From contig CAMHAM010000001.1 of assembly GCA_946183415.1 (NCBI GenBank), positions 1 to 64,000 on the forward strand: a DNA stretch of 64,000 nucleotides, written 5' to 3'. Shown in pieces: positions 6,844-13,869 of the stretch (position 1 is its first letter; the number at the start of each line of letters is the position of its first letter). The stretch comes from an uncultured Prevotella sp. (lineage in GTDB: Bacteria > Bacteroidota > Bacteroidia > Bacteroidales > Bacteroidaceae). Below the pieces are notes generated by a model. The model saw only the letters and a program-made list of their open reading frames with translations, had not been told where the DNA came from and did not search any database. A program made the position numbers and the translations under genes.

Positions 6844-8446
6844 AACTGAACTTTCGCAAGTGAATATTCATTCATCAAGCGACTAATTTATACATTTGAT
6901 AGAGTTTATGGAACTTAGGATTGGCATCAATAACCGCAGAAAGCAGTTCACTGGCATCGGCAGAGATCATCTCTGCGATTTCCAGGATGGTGTCCAATAT
7001 CAGTTCCCATATCCTGTCCGAGGCGGACAGCTCGAGAGTGCCAGTAGTGGCTTCACGGAAGAGTGCTCCGACGGTCTCGTAGGCCTCAAACCGTTTCACC
7101 GTGCAAAGTATGTTATACTGCATCATGGTCAGCGTGAAGCTGGCAATCTGCGCAGAGAAGTGTACGCTCTGACATCTGCCGAAGTCGAGCAGCTGCTTGC
7201 AATCGTGATAAGCCACCTCGGTAGTCCAGCGGGTGGCGTACGTCCTGTATGCTTTGAGAAAACTGAGCGAGAGATCCGTTGTGAGCAATCCATTCCAATG
7301 CCCATTCCTGCCTCGCTTCGAGAAGAACAGGCGCACGGTGGTACCAGCAAACTTCACATCGATGGTGCAATAGATGCACTTCAATGTCCTATTGTGCTTG
7401 GTGAGGCCCTGCTTCTGGAGCTTCTTGATAATCTGGTTGGCTGTCAGATCACCCCACTGGGTGTGGTATTTGGTCTTTCCCAATTTGATCATTCCAATCA
7501 GATGACACTTGATGTGTCGGCTGGTTATCAGACGAACGAAGTCTGCACAGGTAAACCAACTGTCAATGAGCAGATAGTCGAATCGGATGCCGCGCTTGAT
7601 GGCGTACTTTACCATCTCGATGGCCTTGTCTATCTTCGACATCGTGTACTCCTTGATGCGTTCCTCGACGCTCAGGCCCGTATAGTCGGCAGAGAAACGC
7701 TCACTGCGTTGCTTGTCCGTCAGCCCTTGCTTCTTGTCAGGATTACTGCCTTCTTCACCATGAAGTGAGAAATCGAGAAACAATTGGCTCATCCCATCGC
7801 TCAGAAGCAGTGTAAGACATTTGTAGCCAAGGATGGTCTTGTGCTCAAGGTGAGAGAATACCTTGCCGATGAGCTCACTCTTACGTCCGCTCTTCGGAGC
7901 GTCAGTGTCATCGATAATCAGGCAGACAGGCTTGTCATGCTCAGCCTCTGTGCTGCGGCTGATCTTACGCAGCAGCTGGAGATTCATAGCGTACAGCAGC
8001 TTGCGCCATTTGATATTACCATCATTCATAAAACGATAGAACATGTCCTTCTCACAACAGAACAGGCGGCTTAATGAAGAGCCCGAGTACCGGTATGCAT
8101 TCCTGACGACGAAGAACGGGAACAGCATCAGAAGATTCAGGACCTGCACGTTCGTGAACTTGCAGTTCTCCTTCTTCTCTGTCCCTATCTGGTCCGGACG
8201 TATGTTTATGCACTCCATCACTCTCATAATCGCATTAATTGCACGGTTATTCTCATTTTCTGAGAAAAAGCTTCTCAAATCTGAAATAATTGTTGTACCT
8301 TTGCTCACGGCTTTGATGTTTGAATTTTACTTTTTGGCGATTGTAAAATTACTCATTTTCAGTGAGTTAACCAAACATCGAGGCCATTTTTATTCCTATT
8401 TTATGTTAAATTATGCAGGTGCGCCATCACTTGCGAAACTTTAGTT
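6844..8446 (-). mobile_element. IS4-family insertion sequence
   Basis: A 1.6-kb element with one transposase gene and imperfect inverted ends. The left end (6844-6863) and the complement of the right end (8427-8446) share AACT-A-A followed by TTTCGCAAGTGA. The flanking bases are not an obvious direct repeat, so either the target duplication has decayed or an adjacent deletion occurred. Immediately to the left are remnants of a possible gene. Confidence 0.8.
6875..8308 (-). CDS. IS4-family transposase
   Basis: A 477-residue DDE transposase. The first catalytic Asp is in CLIIDDTD, the second in LLIDSWFT, and the C-terminal signature Y-(2)-R-(3)-E-(6)-K typical of IS4 is present exactly in YATRWTTEVAYHDCK. 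The reading frame is complete and intact, so the element may still be active. The start MSKGTT at 8308 is the first ATG inside the right inverted repeat. Short basic stretches near the C-terminus fit DNA binding. Confidence 0.93.
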   Translation of the reverse strand: MSKGTTIISDLRSFFSENENNRAINAIMRVMECINIRPDQIGTEKKENCKFTNVQVLNLLMLFPFFVVRNAYRYSGSSLSRLFCCEKDMFYRFMNDGNIKWRKLLYAMNLQLLRKISRSTEAEHDKPVCLIIDDTDAPKSGRKSELIGKVFSHLEHKTILGYKCLTLLLSDGMSQLFLDFSLHGEEGSNPDKKQGLTDKQRSERFSADYTGLSVEERIKEYTMSKIDKAIEMVKYAIKRGIRFDYLLIDSWFTCADFVRLITSRHIKCHLIGMIKLGKTKYHTQWGDLTANQIIKKLQKQGLTKHNRTLKCIYCTIDVKFAGTTVRLFFSKRGRNGHWNGLLTTDLSLSFLKAYRTYATRWTTEVAYHDCKQLLDFGRCQSVHFSAQIASFTLTMMQYNILCTVKRFEAYETVGALFREATTGTLELSASDRIWELILDTILEIAEMISADASELLSAVIDANPKFHKLYQMYKLVA

Positions 8447-8478
8447 ATACTTATTTTGCCTTTTATTTTCTTACCTTT

Positions 8479-8703
8479 TTACTTTTTTATCGTCACTTTG
8501 TGTGTGGTGCCTTCCACATGCTCTACCGAAAGCACATTATATCCCTGCTCGCGGGCGTTGCGGGGCACGTTGTCGAGAGGTTCGCCCTCAGTGAGTAGCA
8601 CTTCGAGGATATCGCCCGGCTGTAGCTTTGAAAGCTCAATCTTTGTTTTGACGAAGGTCATCGGGCAGTGTTCCTTCGTGATGTCTAATGTCTTTGTTGC
8701 CAT
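8479..8703 (-). CDS. TusA family sulfurtransferase
   Basis: A 74-residue sulfur-relay protein. The conserved CP motif is in EHCPMTFVKTK (Cys13-Pro14); the cysteine carries persulfide sulfur. The two-layer alpha/beta pattern and the KVTIKK end fit the family. It follows the DsrE2-like gene by 34 bases on the same strand; DsrE2-TusA pairs are known to exchange persulfide sulfur. It is probably transcribed from the sulfur-regulon promoter at 9327-9334. Confidence 0.9.
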   Translation of the reverse strand: MATKTLDITKEHCPMTFVKTKIELSKLQPGDILEVLLTEGEPLDNVPRNAREQGYNVLSVEHVEGTTHKVTIKK

Positions 8704-8737
8704 AACTTCAATTCTTCAGTTTTTCAATTCTTCAATT

Positions 8738-9217
8738 TTATATGAACAGCGTTTGTCCACCTTCCGAGAGCTTCAGGAACGACGCGACACCGAGCACGTC
8801 CTTCACCTCGGGGATGAAGTCCTCGCGCCTGAGCCCCAGCACGTGCATCGCCATCTCGCAGGCGTAGAGGTTGATGCCGAGAGCCTTGGCGGCCTCCACG
8901 AGCTCCTCGAGCGTCGCTACGTTGTTCTTACGCATCAGCGAGCGGAATATCCTGGGGCCTGCACCGAGGAAGTTAAAGCGACTCGTGGGTGTCACTTTCA
9001 GTCCACCCATCATGAAGCCGAAGATCTTCGTCAGCCAATTGCCACCCGTGAACGAGCGTCCCTGTTTCTGCTTGATGGCGTCGAGCCCCCAGAAGGTAAA
9101 GAAGATATTCACTTCATACCCCACCGCTGCCGCGCCCGTACCTAATGTAAATACTGCCGTCAGTTTGTCGAAATCGCCACTGAAGGCGATGATGCTTAGT
9201 TTCTTGTTGTCTGCCAT
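8738..9217 (-). CDS. DsrE/DsrF-like (DsrE2) sulfur carrier
   Basis: A 159-residue protein of the DsrE2 type. A Rossmann-like start (KKLSIIAFSGDFDKL) is followed by a hydrophobic stretch (VNIFFTFWGLDA), and the conserved cysteine is Cys120 in LYACEMAMHVLG. The family binds persulfide sulfur and passes it to TusA. It heads the minus-strand operon with tusA, about 110 bases downstream of a -7 TACCTTTG (9327-9334) placed exactly 46 bases from the shared operator at 9380-9397. Confidence 0.85.
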   Translation of the reverse strand: MADNKKLSIIAFSGDFDKLTAVFTLGTGAAAVGYEVNIFFTFWGLDAIKQKQGRSFTGGNWLTKIFGFMMGGLKVTPTSRFNFLGAGPRIFRSLMRKNNVATLEELVEAAKALGINLYACEMAMHVLGLRREDFIPEVKDVLGVASFLKLSEGGQTLFI

Positions 9218-9326
9218 ATTTTTTTATGCGTTTGAGTCTGGGTGCAAAGTCAGTGCAAACCGAAAGCAGAGAGCTCGCTCTATGCCGAGGTGCAGCCTGA
9301 CTTCGCAGTGTGATCTAATCACGCTG

Positions 9327-9450
9327 CAAAGGTACGGCGGTTTTGCCACTCCCACAATCGCCTGTTCGCGGCATTTCGCATACCCTTGATATGGTATGCA
9401 ATTTACCCTCCCTGTGGGATTGTGGCATCGCGGAAATCACCGTACCTTTG
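9327..9450. promoter_or_regulatory. Divergent sulfur-regulon promoters sharing one operator
   Basis: Operator ATACC-N8-GGTAT at 9380-9397, with arms extending to GCATACC and GGTATGC. Plus-strand -7 TACCTTTG is at 9443-9450 and minus-strand -7 TACCTTTG at 9327-9334; each begins exactly 46 bases from the operator edge. Both directions also carry a GATTGTGG-like -33 segment about 20 bases before the -7 element. This symmetric arrangement suggests one dimeric activator serving the dsrE2-tusA and thiS-thiF-JAMM operons. Confidence 0.75.
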
Positions 9451-9476
9451 CAGCATGATTTCAAACTCAAACGATT

Positions 9477-9689
9477 ATGGCAAAGATTTATGTAAATGGA
9501 GACGCGCAGAATGTTAATCTGCCGCTCAGCGTGAGTGAACTGATCAAGCAGTTGCTGGTAGAGAACCCTGAGATGGTCAGCGTGCAGGTGAACGAGGAGT
9601 TCGCCGAGCGCGAGGACTGGAATAGTGTCCAGATCAAGGAGGGCGACAAGGTCGATTTCCTGTATTTCATGGGAGGAGGGGCTTTATGA
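9477..9689 (+). CDS. ThiS/MoaD-like sulfur carrier with C-terminal extension
   Basis: A 70-residue ubiquitin-fold sulfur carrier. The family ends in GG, whose carboxylate becomes a thiocarboxylate; here the protein ends FMGGGAL, two residues past the glycines. Carriers with such extensions (HcyS, QbsE) are first trimmed by a JAMM peptidase, and one is encoded two genes downstream. Its stop overlaps the ThiF-like gene by four bases (ATGA). I infer a role in cysteine or homocysteine synthesis rather than thiamine or molybdopterin, since no thiazole or moa genes are nearby. Confidence 0.9.
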   Translation: MAKIYVNGDAQNVNLPLSVSELIKQLLVENPEMVSVQVNEEFAEREDWNSVQIKEGDKVDFLYFMGGGAL

Positions 9690-10495
9690 TAGATTTTACT
9701 GAAGAACAGATACAGCGCTATTCACGACACATCTTGTTGCAGGATGTAGGCGTGGAGGGCCAAGAGAAGATAATGAACGCGCGTGTGCTCGTGGTGGGTG
9801 CTGGCGGTCTGGGGGCTCCCGTGTCGCTCTACCTCGCTGCGGCAGGCATCGGGACCATTGGCATCGTGGATGCTGATGTGGTCGATTTGAGCAATCTCCA
9901 GCGTCAGGTCATCCACTTCACAAAGGATGTGGGCGTGCCGAAGGTGAAGAGTGCCGAGGAGAAGATCAAGGCCATCAATCCTGATGTAAAGGTCGATACC
10001 TACTATGAGTTCCTCGATTCTGCGAATGCACTCGATATCATTAAGGAGTACGACTTTATCGTCGATGGTACAGACAATTTCCCCGTGAAGTTCCTCATCA
10101 ACGATGCCTGCGTGATGGCAGGCAAGCCCTTCTCGCATGGGGGCATCCTGCGCTTCAACGGCCAGACGTTCACCCATCTGCCAGGCACGGCCTGCTACCG
10201 TTGTATGTTCAAGGAGCCACCTCCCGTAGGAGCTGTGCCCACTTGTTCACAGGCAGGTGTGCTGGGTGCCATCGCCGGTATGCTGGGCACCATCCAGGCC
10301 GCTGAGACGCTGAAGTACTTTACGGGTGTTGGTGAATTGCTGACGAATCGTCTGCTCACCTTCGATGCCAAGACCATGCTGTTCCGCACGGTGCCAGTCC
10401 GTCATCGCGACTCGTGCGCCGTCTGCGGCTCAAATCCTACTATCGACCATCTGATAGATTACGAACAGGCCGCTTGCGACCTCAAAAGCCACTGA
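9686..10495 (+). CDS. ThiF/MoeB-like E1 adenylyltransferase
   Basis: A 269-residue enzyme that adenylates the C-terminus of a sulfur carrier with ATP. The nucleotide loop is GAGGLGAP (residues 38-45), followed by VDADVVDLSNLQRQ and DGTDNF. Two Cys pairs (170/173 in CYRC and 244/247 in CAVC) are the structural zinc site. Cys187 in VPTCSQAGVLG is a candidate catalytic cysteine. There is no rhodanese domain, so sulfur must come from another donor, plausibly the DsrE2-TusA pair encoded divergently. Middle gene of the three-gene operon. Confidence 0.92.
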   Translation: MIDFTEEQIQRYSRHILLQDVGVEGQEKIMNARVLVVGAGGLGAPVSLYLAAAGIGTIGIVDADVVDLSNLQRQVIHFTKDVGVPKVKSAEEKIKAINPDVKVDTYYEFLDSANALDIIKEYDFIVDGTDNFPVKFLINDACVMAGKPFSHGGILRFNGQTFTHLPGTACYRCMFKEPPPVGAVPTCSQAGVLGAIAGMLGTIQAAETLKYFTGVGELLTNRLLTFDAKTMLFRTVPVRHRDSCAVCGSNPTIDHLIDYEQAACDLKSH

Positions 10496-10498
10496 AGG

Positions 10499-10897
10499 AT
10501 GAAAATACCACAAGAAATCATTGATAAGTTAGTAAGTCAGGCCCGGCAGGACGCACCCGACGAGACGTGCGGCTACCTGCTGGGAACCAGCGGCCCTGAC
10601 GGGGATGTCGTGACGGAGAACTACTGGATGGAGAACATCGACCACTCGCCGGAGCACTTCTCCTTTGCCCCGAAGGACCAGTTTGCCGCCCTCCGATATG
10701 CACGCAGCAAGGGCTTAAAGATTCTCGCCAACTGGCACAGCCATCCAGCCTCGCCCTCGCGCCCCTCGCAGGAGGACCTCCGCCTGGCCGCCGATTCCAC
10801 CATCCGCTATGCCATCCTCTCGCTCCACGAGGGCATCCACCTGAACTCCTTCAAGATTCAGAATGGCGAAATTGTGGACAAAGAGGTGCATCTATAA
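10499..10897 (+). CDS. JAMM (M67) peptidase for sulfur-carrier maturation
   Basis: A 132-residue Mov34/MPN zinc peptidase with a complete JAMM motif: Glu22 in DETCGYLLG, His80 and His82 in NWHSHP, Ser90 and Asp93 in SRPSQED. Stand-alone JAMM proteins beside ThiS- and ThiF-like genes (HcyD, QbsD and Mec+ types) remove residues after the GG of the carrier. The neighbouring carrier has the needed extension (AL), so substrate and enzyme match. It begins three bases after the thiF-like stop. Confidence 0.9.
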   Translation: MKIPQEIIDKLVSQARQDAPDETCGYLLGTSGPDGDVVTENYWMENIDHSPEHFSFAPKDQFAALRYARSKGLKILANWHSHPASPSRPSQEDLRLAADSTIRYAILSLHEGIHLNSFKIQNGEIVDKEVHL

Positions 10898-10936
10898 ATT
10901 TCTTGGATATTATTCATGTAATTCCAAAGAATAGTG

Positions 10937-10944
10937 TACCTTTG
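10937..10944 (+). promoter_or_regulatory. Promoter of SDR gene (-7 TACCTTTG)
   Basis: TACCTTTG preceding the SDR start by about 28 bases; no ATACC-N8-GGTAT site is seen here. Confidence 0.6.
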
Positions 10945-10972
10945 CACCCACAAAACATTAAAATAGAAAGAA

Positions 10973-11722
10973 ATGGGAAAAAAGATTGTTTTTGTAACTG
11001 GTGCCAATAAAGGCATCGGATTTGGGATAGCCAAACATTTGGGACTCAGTGGTTGGCAGGTGATTATCGGTGCACGCGATGAGCAACGTGCTTCAAAAGC
11101 CATTGGGGAATTGAAGTCTCAGGGCATCGAGGTGTTAGGTTGGGTGAATATCGAACTGAAAGATCTGGCCAACATCGAGAAGGCCGTTCTGGAGATTAAT
11201 GAGAAGTATCCTGAGCTGTCGCTGCTCGTCAATAATGCTGGCATCCCTGGCGACATGAGTGTGGACAGTGAGCATACTGAGATCAATGTCATCCGCGAGA
11301 CGCTCGATGTGAACTTCATCGGCACCTTCGCGCTCACCAAGGCCCTGATTCCACTGATAGCTAAAAACAGTGGGCGCATCGCCAACATCACCGTGCCCTC
11401 GGAGATCAGTCCCTACTGGCACCCGCTGGCCTACGTCACCAGCAAGGCGGCGCAGAATGCGATGATGGGCGTGATGGCAGCCGAGTTCCAACAGGGCAAT
11501 ACGCCAGTGGAGATATTCTCCGTTCACCCTGGCCCCACCACCACCGACCTCAACGGCAACATGGCACTGCCCGGCTTCCACGACATCGACACTGTCGGAC
11601 AGAAGTTTGCCGAACTCATCAACGACGGTCAGACGCATCAGGGCGAGTTCATCGAACTCTATCCCATCGTGAAGGAAGACAAACGAGAGGCGCACAATCA
11701 GAGGGAGCCACGACTTTCGTGA
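10973..11722 (+). CDS. Short-chain dehydrogenase/reductase
   Basis: A 249-residue classical SDR. The dinucleotide motif is GANKGIGFGIAKHLG near the N-terminus, NNAG follows in LLVNNAGIPG, and the catalytic YxxxK is in AYVTSKAAQ. The substrate is unknown; it resembles carbonyl reductase-type members. It has its own promoter and ends inside a hairpin (11701-11730) shared with the convergent outer-membrane gene. The link to the sulfur genes is only positional. Confidence 0.88.
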   Translation: MGKKIVFVTGANKGIGFGIAKHLGLSGWQVIIGARDEQRASKAIGELKSQGIEVLGWVNIELKDLANIEKAVLEINEKYPELSLLVNNAGIPGDMSVDSEHTEINVIRETLDVNFIGTFALTKALIPLIAKNSGRIANITVPSEISPYWHPLAYVTSKAAQNAMMGVMAAEFQQGNTPVEIFSVHPGPTTTDLNGNMALPGFHDIDTVGQKFAELINDGQTHQGEFIELYPIVKEDKREAHNQREPRLS

Positions 11723-11730
11723 CTCCCTCT
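11701..11730. terminator. Convergent hairpin overlapping SDR stop codon
   Basis: GAGGGAG and CACGA pair with TCGTG and CTCCCTC around a three-base loop, with the SDR stop codon inside the 3' arm. AT-rich sequence follows. It probably ends both convergent transcripts. Confidence 0.6.
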
Positions 11731-11754
11731 GATTATTATAGAACGCCCCTTGGA

Positions 11755-12291
11755 TTAGAATCTGTAACCCACACTGGCCAGAATCACGTGGACACGACCT
11801 AAGATAGCCGGCTGGAATCTGTAGTCTGCGCCAATGAACCAGTTCTCACCGAGGTTGTATTGCAGTCCTGCACCTATCTGGAAACCACCATCGGTTTTAT
11901 TACCTCCCTTAACGGTGATGGAACTTTGGCCGTTTGTAGTTGTATACGTATCCTCCTTCACGAAGGCAAATCCATAACCGATCTGCGGATATATCTTGAA
12001 CTTATCACTGATGTGGATCAGGTACTGAACGTCAAGACCCAGCTGGAAGTCAGATACATGATCATTCTTGGGATGATAGATACCCTCTAGGTCGAGGCGG
12101 AAGTGCTTCGAGAGATTGTACTGTCCGAATGCGCCAATACCGAACCGAGTAGATGTATCGCTCCATTTACCGAAGTCAAACCTGACAATATCGATGCCGC
12201 CACGCACGCCAACAGCGAAATCACCTCTCTCCTGAGCCTGTGCACCCAGACTGAGCAGGGCTACACATAGTGTTAACAACCATTTCTTCAT
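11755..12291 (-). CDS. Outer-membrane beta-barrel protein
   Basis: A 178-residue exported protein with signal peptide ending LGAQAQ, followed by alternating hydrophobic/polar beta strands (AVGVRGGIDIVRFDFG, FRLDLEGIYH, LGLDVQYLIH) and a final IRF-like aromatic end (SVGYRF), the pattern of an eight-stranded barrel with the OMP_b-brl fold. The start at 12291 follows an AAAGG sequence; an ATG eight codons upstream lacks this. A minus-strand -7 element lies at 12415-12422. Function unknown. Confidence 0.82.
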   Translation of the reverse strand: MKKWLLTLCVALLSLGAQAQERGDFAVGVRGGIDIVRFDFGKWSDTSTRFGIGAFGQYNLSKHFRLDLEGIYHPKNDHVSDFQLGLDVQYLIHISDKFKIYPQIGYGFAFVKEDTYTTTNGQSSITVKGGNKTDGGFQIGAGLQYNLGENWFIGADYRFQPAILGRVHVILASVGYRF

Positions 12292-12748
12292 AATACCTTT
12301 CTCTTTCATTTTCATTGTTTGCCCTTCCGGGACTTGGATTTTAATTTTTTATTATTACTTATTTTTTTTATTCTCTTTCTGTCACTCAGAACTTGTCTTG
12401 TCTGATTGCCGGTGCAAAGGTACGGCGGTTTTTATTACCAAACAATTCTTTTGCAGGATTTCGTCTGAAGTCTATGCGACAAAGATGCGAATCTGCGACA
12501 AACATACGGAATAGCTCTGAATCCAGTCGCAAGAGACAGAATTCATAAGTCAATATCATGGCATCTAAAGGGCTATTTGTCTTTCTTATCTTGATTTTAC
12601 AGGCCCCTTTTGTGCAATATACCAAACTTTTGGTATACAGTATGCCCCAATGTCGGGATTGTGGGAATGCTGAAATCGCCGTACCTTTGCACCGTGAAAC
12701 AGAAAGAATAAATTTCAGAAACATTAAACATTTAAAAACAAGAGAATT
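12292..12748. other. Intergenic region between OMP and sulfur-import operon
   Basis: This 457-base stretch holds the minus-strand OMP promoter (complement of TACCTTTG at 12415-12422) and the plus-strand sulfur-regulon promoter (operator 12619-12636, -7 at 12682-12689). Between 12430 and 12610 I see no gene or clear structure. Confidence 0.6.
12619..12689 (+). promoter_or_regulatory. Sulfur-regulon promoter of the SusCD/UroD operon
   Basis: Operator ATACC-N8-GGTAT at 12619-12636, then a GATTGTGGGA-type -33 segment, then -7 TACCTTTG at 12682-12689, 46 bases from the operator edge. Architecture and spacing equal those at 9380-9450 and nearly equal those at 22850-22919. Confidence 0.75.
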
Positions 12749-12967
12749 ATGAAACGAATGTGTGATATGCGAATGCGCGAGTATTGTTCTTGCTTAGGCA
12801 AGCGACACATTGTGTCGAGCGGTTGCCGCAGTATGATGGCAATGACGATGAAGGGAGTAATATATATAATAGGTTTAGAACAAGCAATAAAAAAGAAACA
12901 ATATGAAAAAATTAGCATTAACAATAGCAGTATTACTGAGTATCAATATCAGCAACATTTGGGCTGA
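12749..12967 (+). CDS. Possible Met/Cys-rich leader peptide
   Basis: A 72-codon frame in the roughly 200-base leader of the SusCD/UroD operon. Its first 34 residues hold eight Met and four Cys (start MKRMCDMRMREYCSC), then it runs out of frame past the start of the binding-protein gene at 12903. Three contiguous hairpins (12789-12829) lie inside it. High Met/Cys content upstream of a sulfur-regulated operon suggests translation-dependent attenuation or coupling, as known for amino-acid leader peptides. It may equally be non-coding structured RNA. The C-terminal part looks like chance extension. Confidence 0.35.
   Translation: MKRMCDMRMREYCSCLGKRHIVSSGCRSMMAMTMKGVIYIIGLEQAIKKKQYEKISINNSSITEYQYQQHLG
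12789..12829 (+). promoter_or_regulatory. Three contiguous hairpins in operon leader
   Basis: CTTGC-TTAG-GCAAG (12789-12802), CGACAC-ATT-GTGTCG (12803-12817) and GCGG-TTG-CCGC (12819-12829) are adjacent perfect hairpins with only one base between the last two. They lie in the transcribed leader of the binding protein-SusC-SusD-UroD operon. No known riboswitch class was recognised. Confidence 0.5.
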
Positions 12968-13838
12968 GCAGAATTCTACCAACGCGAGCAGCGTGCGTTA
13001 TGTGAAGGCACCGCGATTCGCTCGTCCGCTGGTGGAGAAGTGGATAACCGAATATGCAAAAACACAGCCTGACGTAGAGTTCCAGATCGCCAAAGGCAAT
13101 CAGAATCAGGGTAACATAGATTTGAATGTCGTATTCGATAATCAAGATGCAAAACCAGAAGACCTTAGCCATACAGTTGTTTATTTCGGAGAGTTCGCCG
13201 TGCTGCCTATCACAGCCAGTGGTAGTGAGGCTGCCAAAGTGCTGGAAGGCAAGCACCTGAACTCGAAGAAGTTGAAGCAGCTTTATTTCCTTAATGACGA
13301 TTTCGATGAGGACGTCAAGAAGATCAAACAGTTCGAAAACCTCGTGGTCTATAGCGGCAGTAACGCCACGTCGGTAGCCACATCGTTCGCCCATAACTTC
13401 GGCGAGGAGAGCAGTAGTTTCCGAGGCAAGCGTATCTCAGGAGATGATCTCTTCCTGAATACCGCTCTGACGAAGGACCCCCTGGGTGTATCGTTCAATG
13501 CCCTGCCCAATATCTTCGATCTGCAGAGCCGTCATATCAAGAACGAACTCACAATTATCGGTATAGATATGAAGAAGAATCTCGAAGAAAGCTTCTCCGA
13601 CAAAGCCACCCTTGATGAGCTCATCGCAGCCCTTGAGAGTGGAAAGGTCTCAGAAATCGCTGTCGAGAAGGTGGGCGTAAGCTACAATCAGAGCGACGAT
13701 GCCATCAACCATTTCCTGCAGTGGGTGCTCGAGAATGGTACAAAGTATAATCACGAATACGGATTATTGAATCTGGATAACAAACTGACACAAGAACAGA
13801 TCGATAAGGTGAAGACTACCCTTACCGCACAGAAATAA
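12903..13838 (+). CDS. Periplasmic substrate-binding protein (PstS-like fold)
   Basis: A 311-residue exported protein; the signal peptide ends NIWA before EQ. The rest looks like a type 2 periplasmic binding protein of the PstS-like group: FGEFAVLPITASGSEAAKVL, LNSKKLKQLYF and VVYSGSNATSVATSFAHNFG follow the pattern of phosphate-binding relatives. No ABC permease or ATPase is adjacent, so it probably captures a ligand for, or passes it from, the SusC-SusD pair. Its ligand is unknown; the operator upstream points to a sulfur compound rather than phosphate. Confidence 0.7.
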   Translation: MKKLALTIAVLLSINISNIWAEQNSTNASSVRYVKAPRFARPLVEKWITEYAKTQPDVEFQIAKGNQNQGNIDLNVVFDNQDAKPEDLSHTVVYFGEFAVLPITASGSEAAKVLEGKHLNSKKLKQLYFLNDDFDEDVKKIKQFENLVVYSGSNATSVATSFAHNFGEESSSFRGKRISGDDLFLNTALTKDPLGVSFNALPNIFDLQSRHIKNELTIIGIDMKKNLEESFSDKATLDELIAALESGKVSEIAVEKVGVSYNQSDDAINHFLQWVLENGTKYNHEYGLLNLDNKLTQEQIDKVKTTLTAQK

Positions 13839-13869
13839 AGGTAAAAAGGTAAAAAAGTAAAACAGACTT

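Noticed and set aside
12749..12967. Reading the leader frame as a full 72-residue protein
   Set aside because: Its second half overlaps the signal peptide region of the next gene in another frame and looks like chance; only the first half is proposed as a leader.
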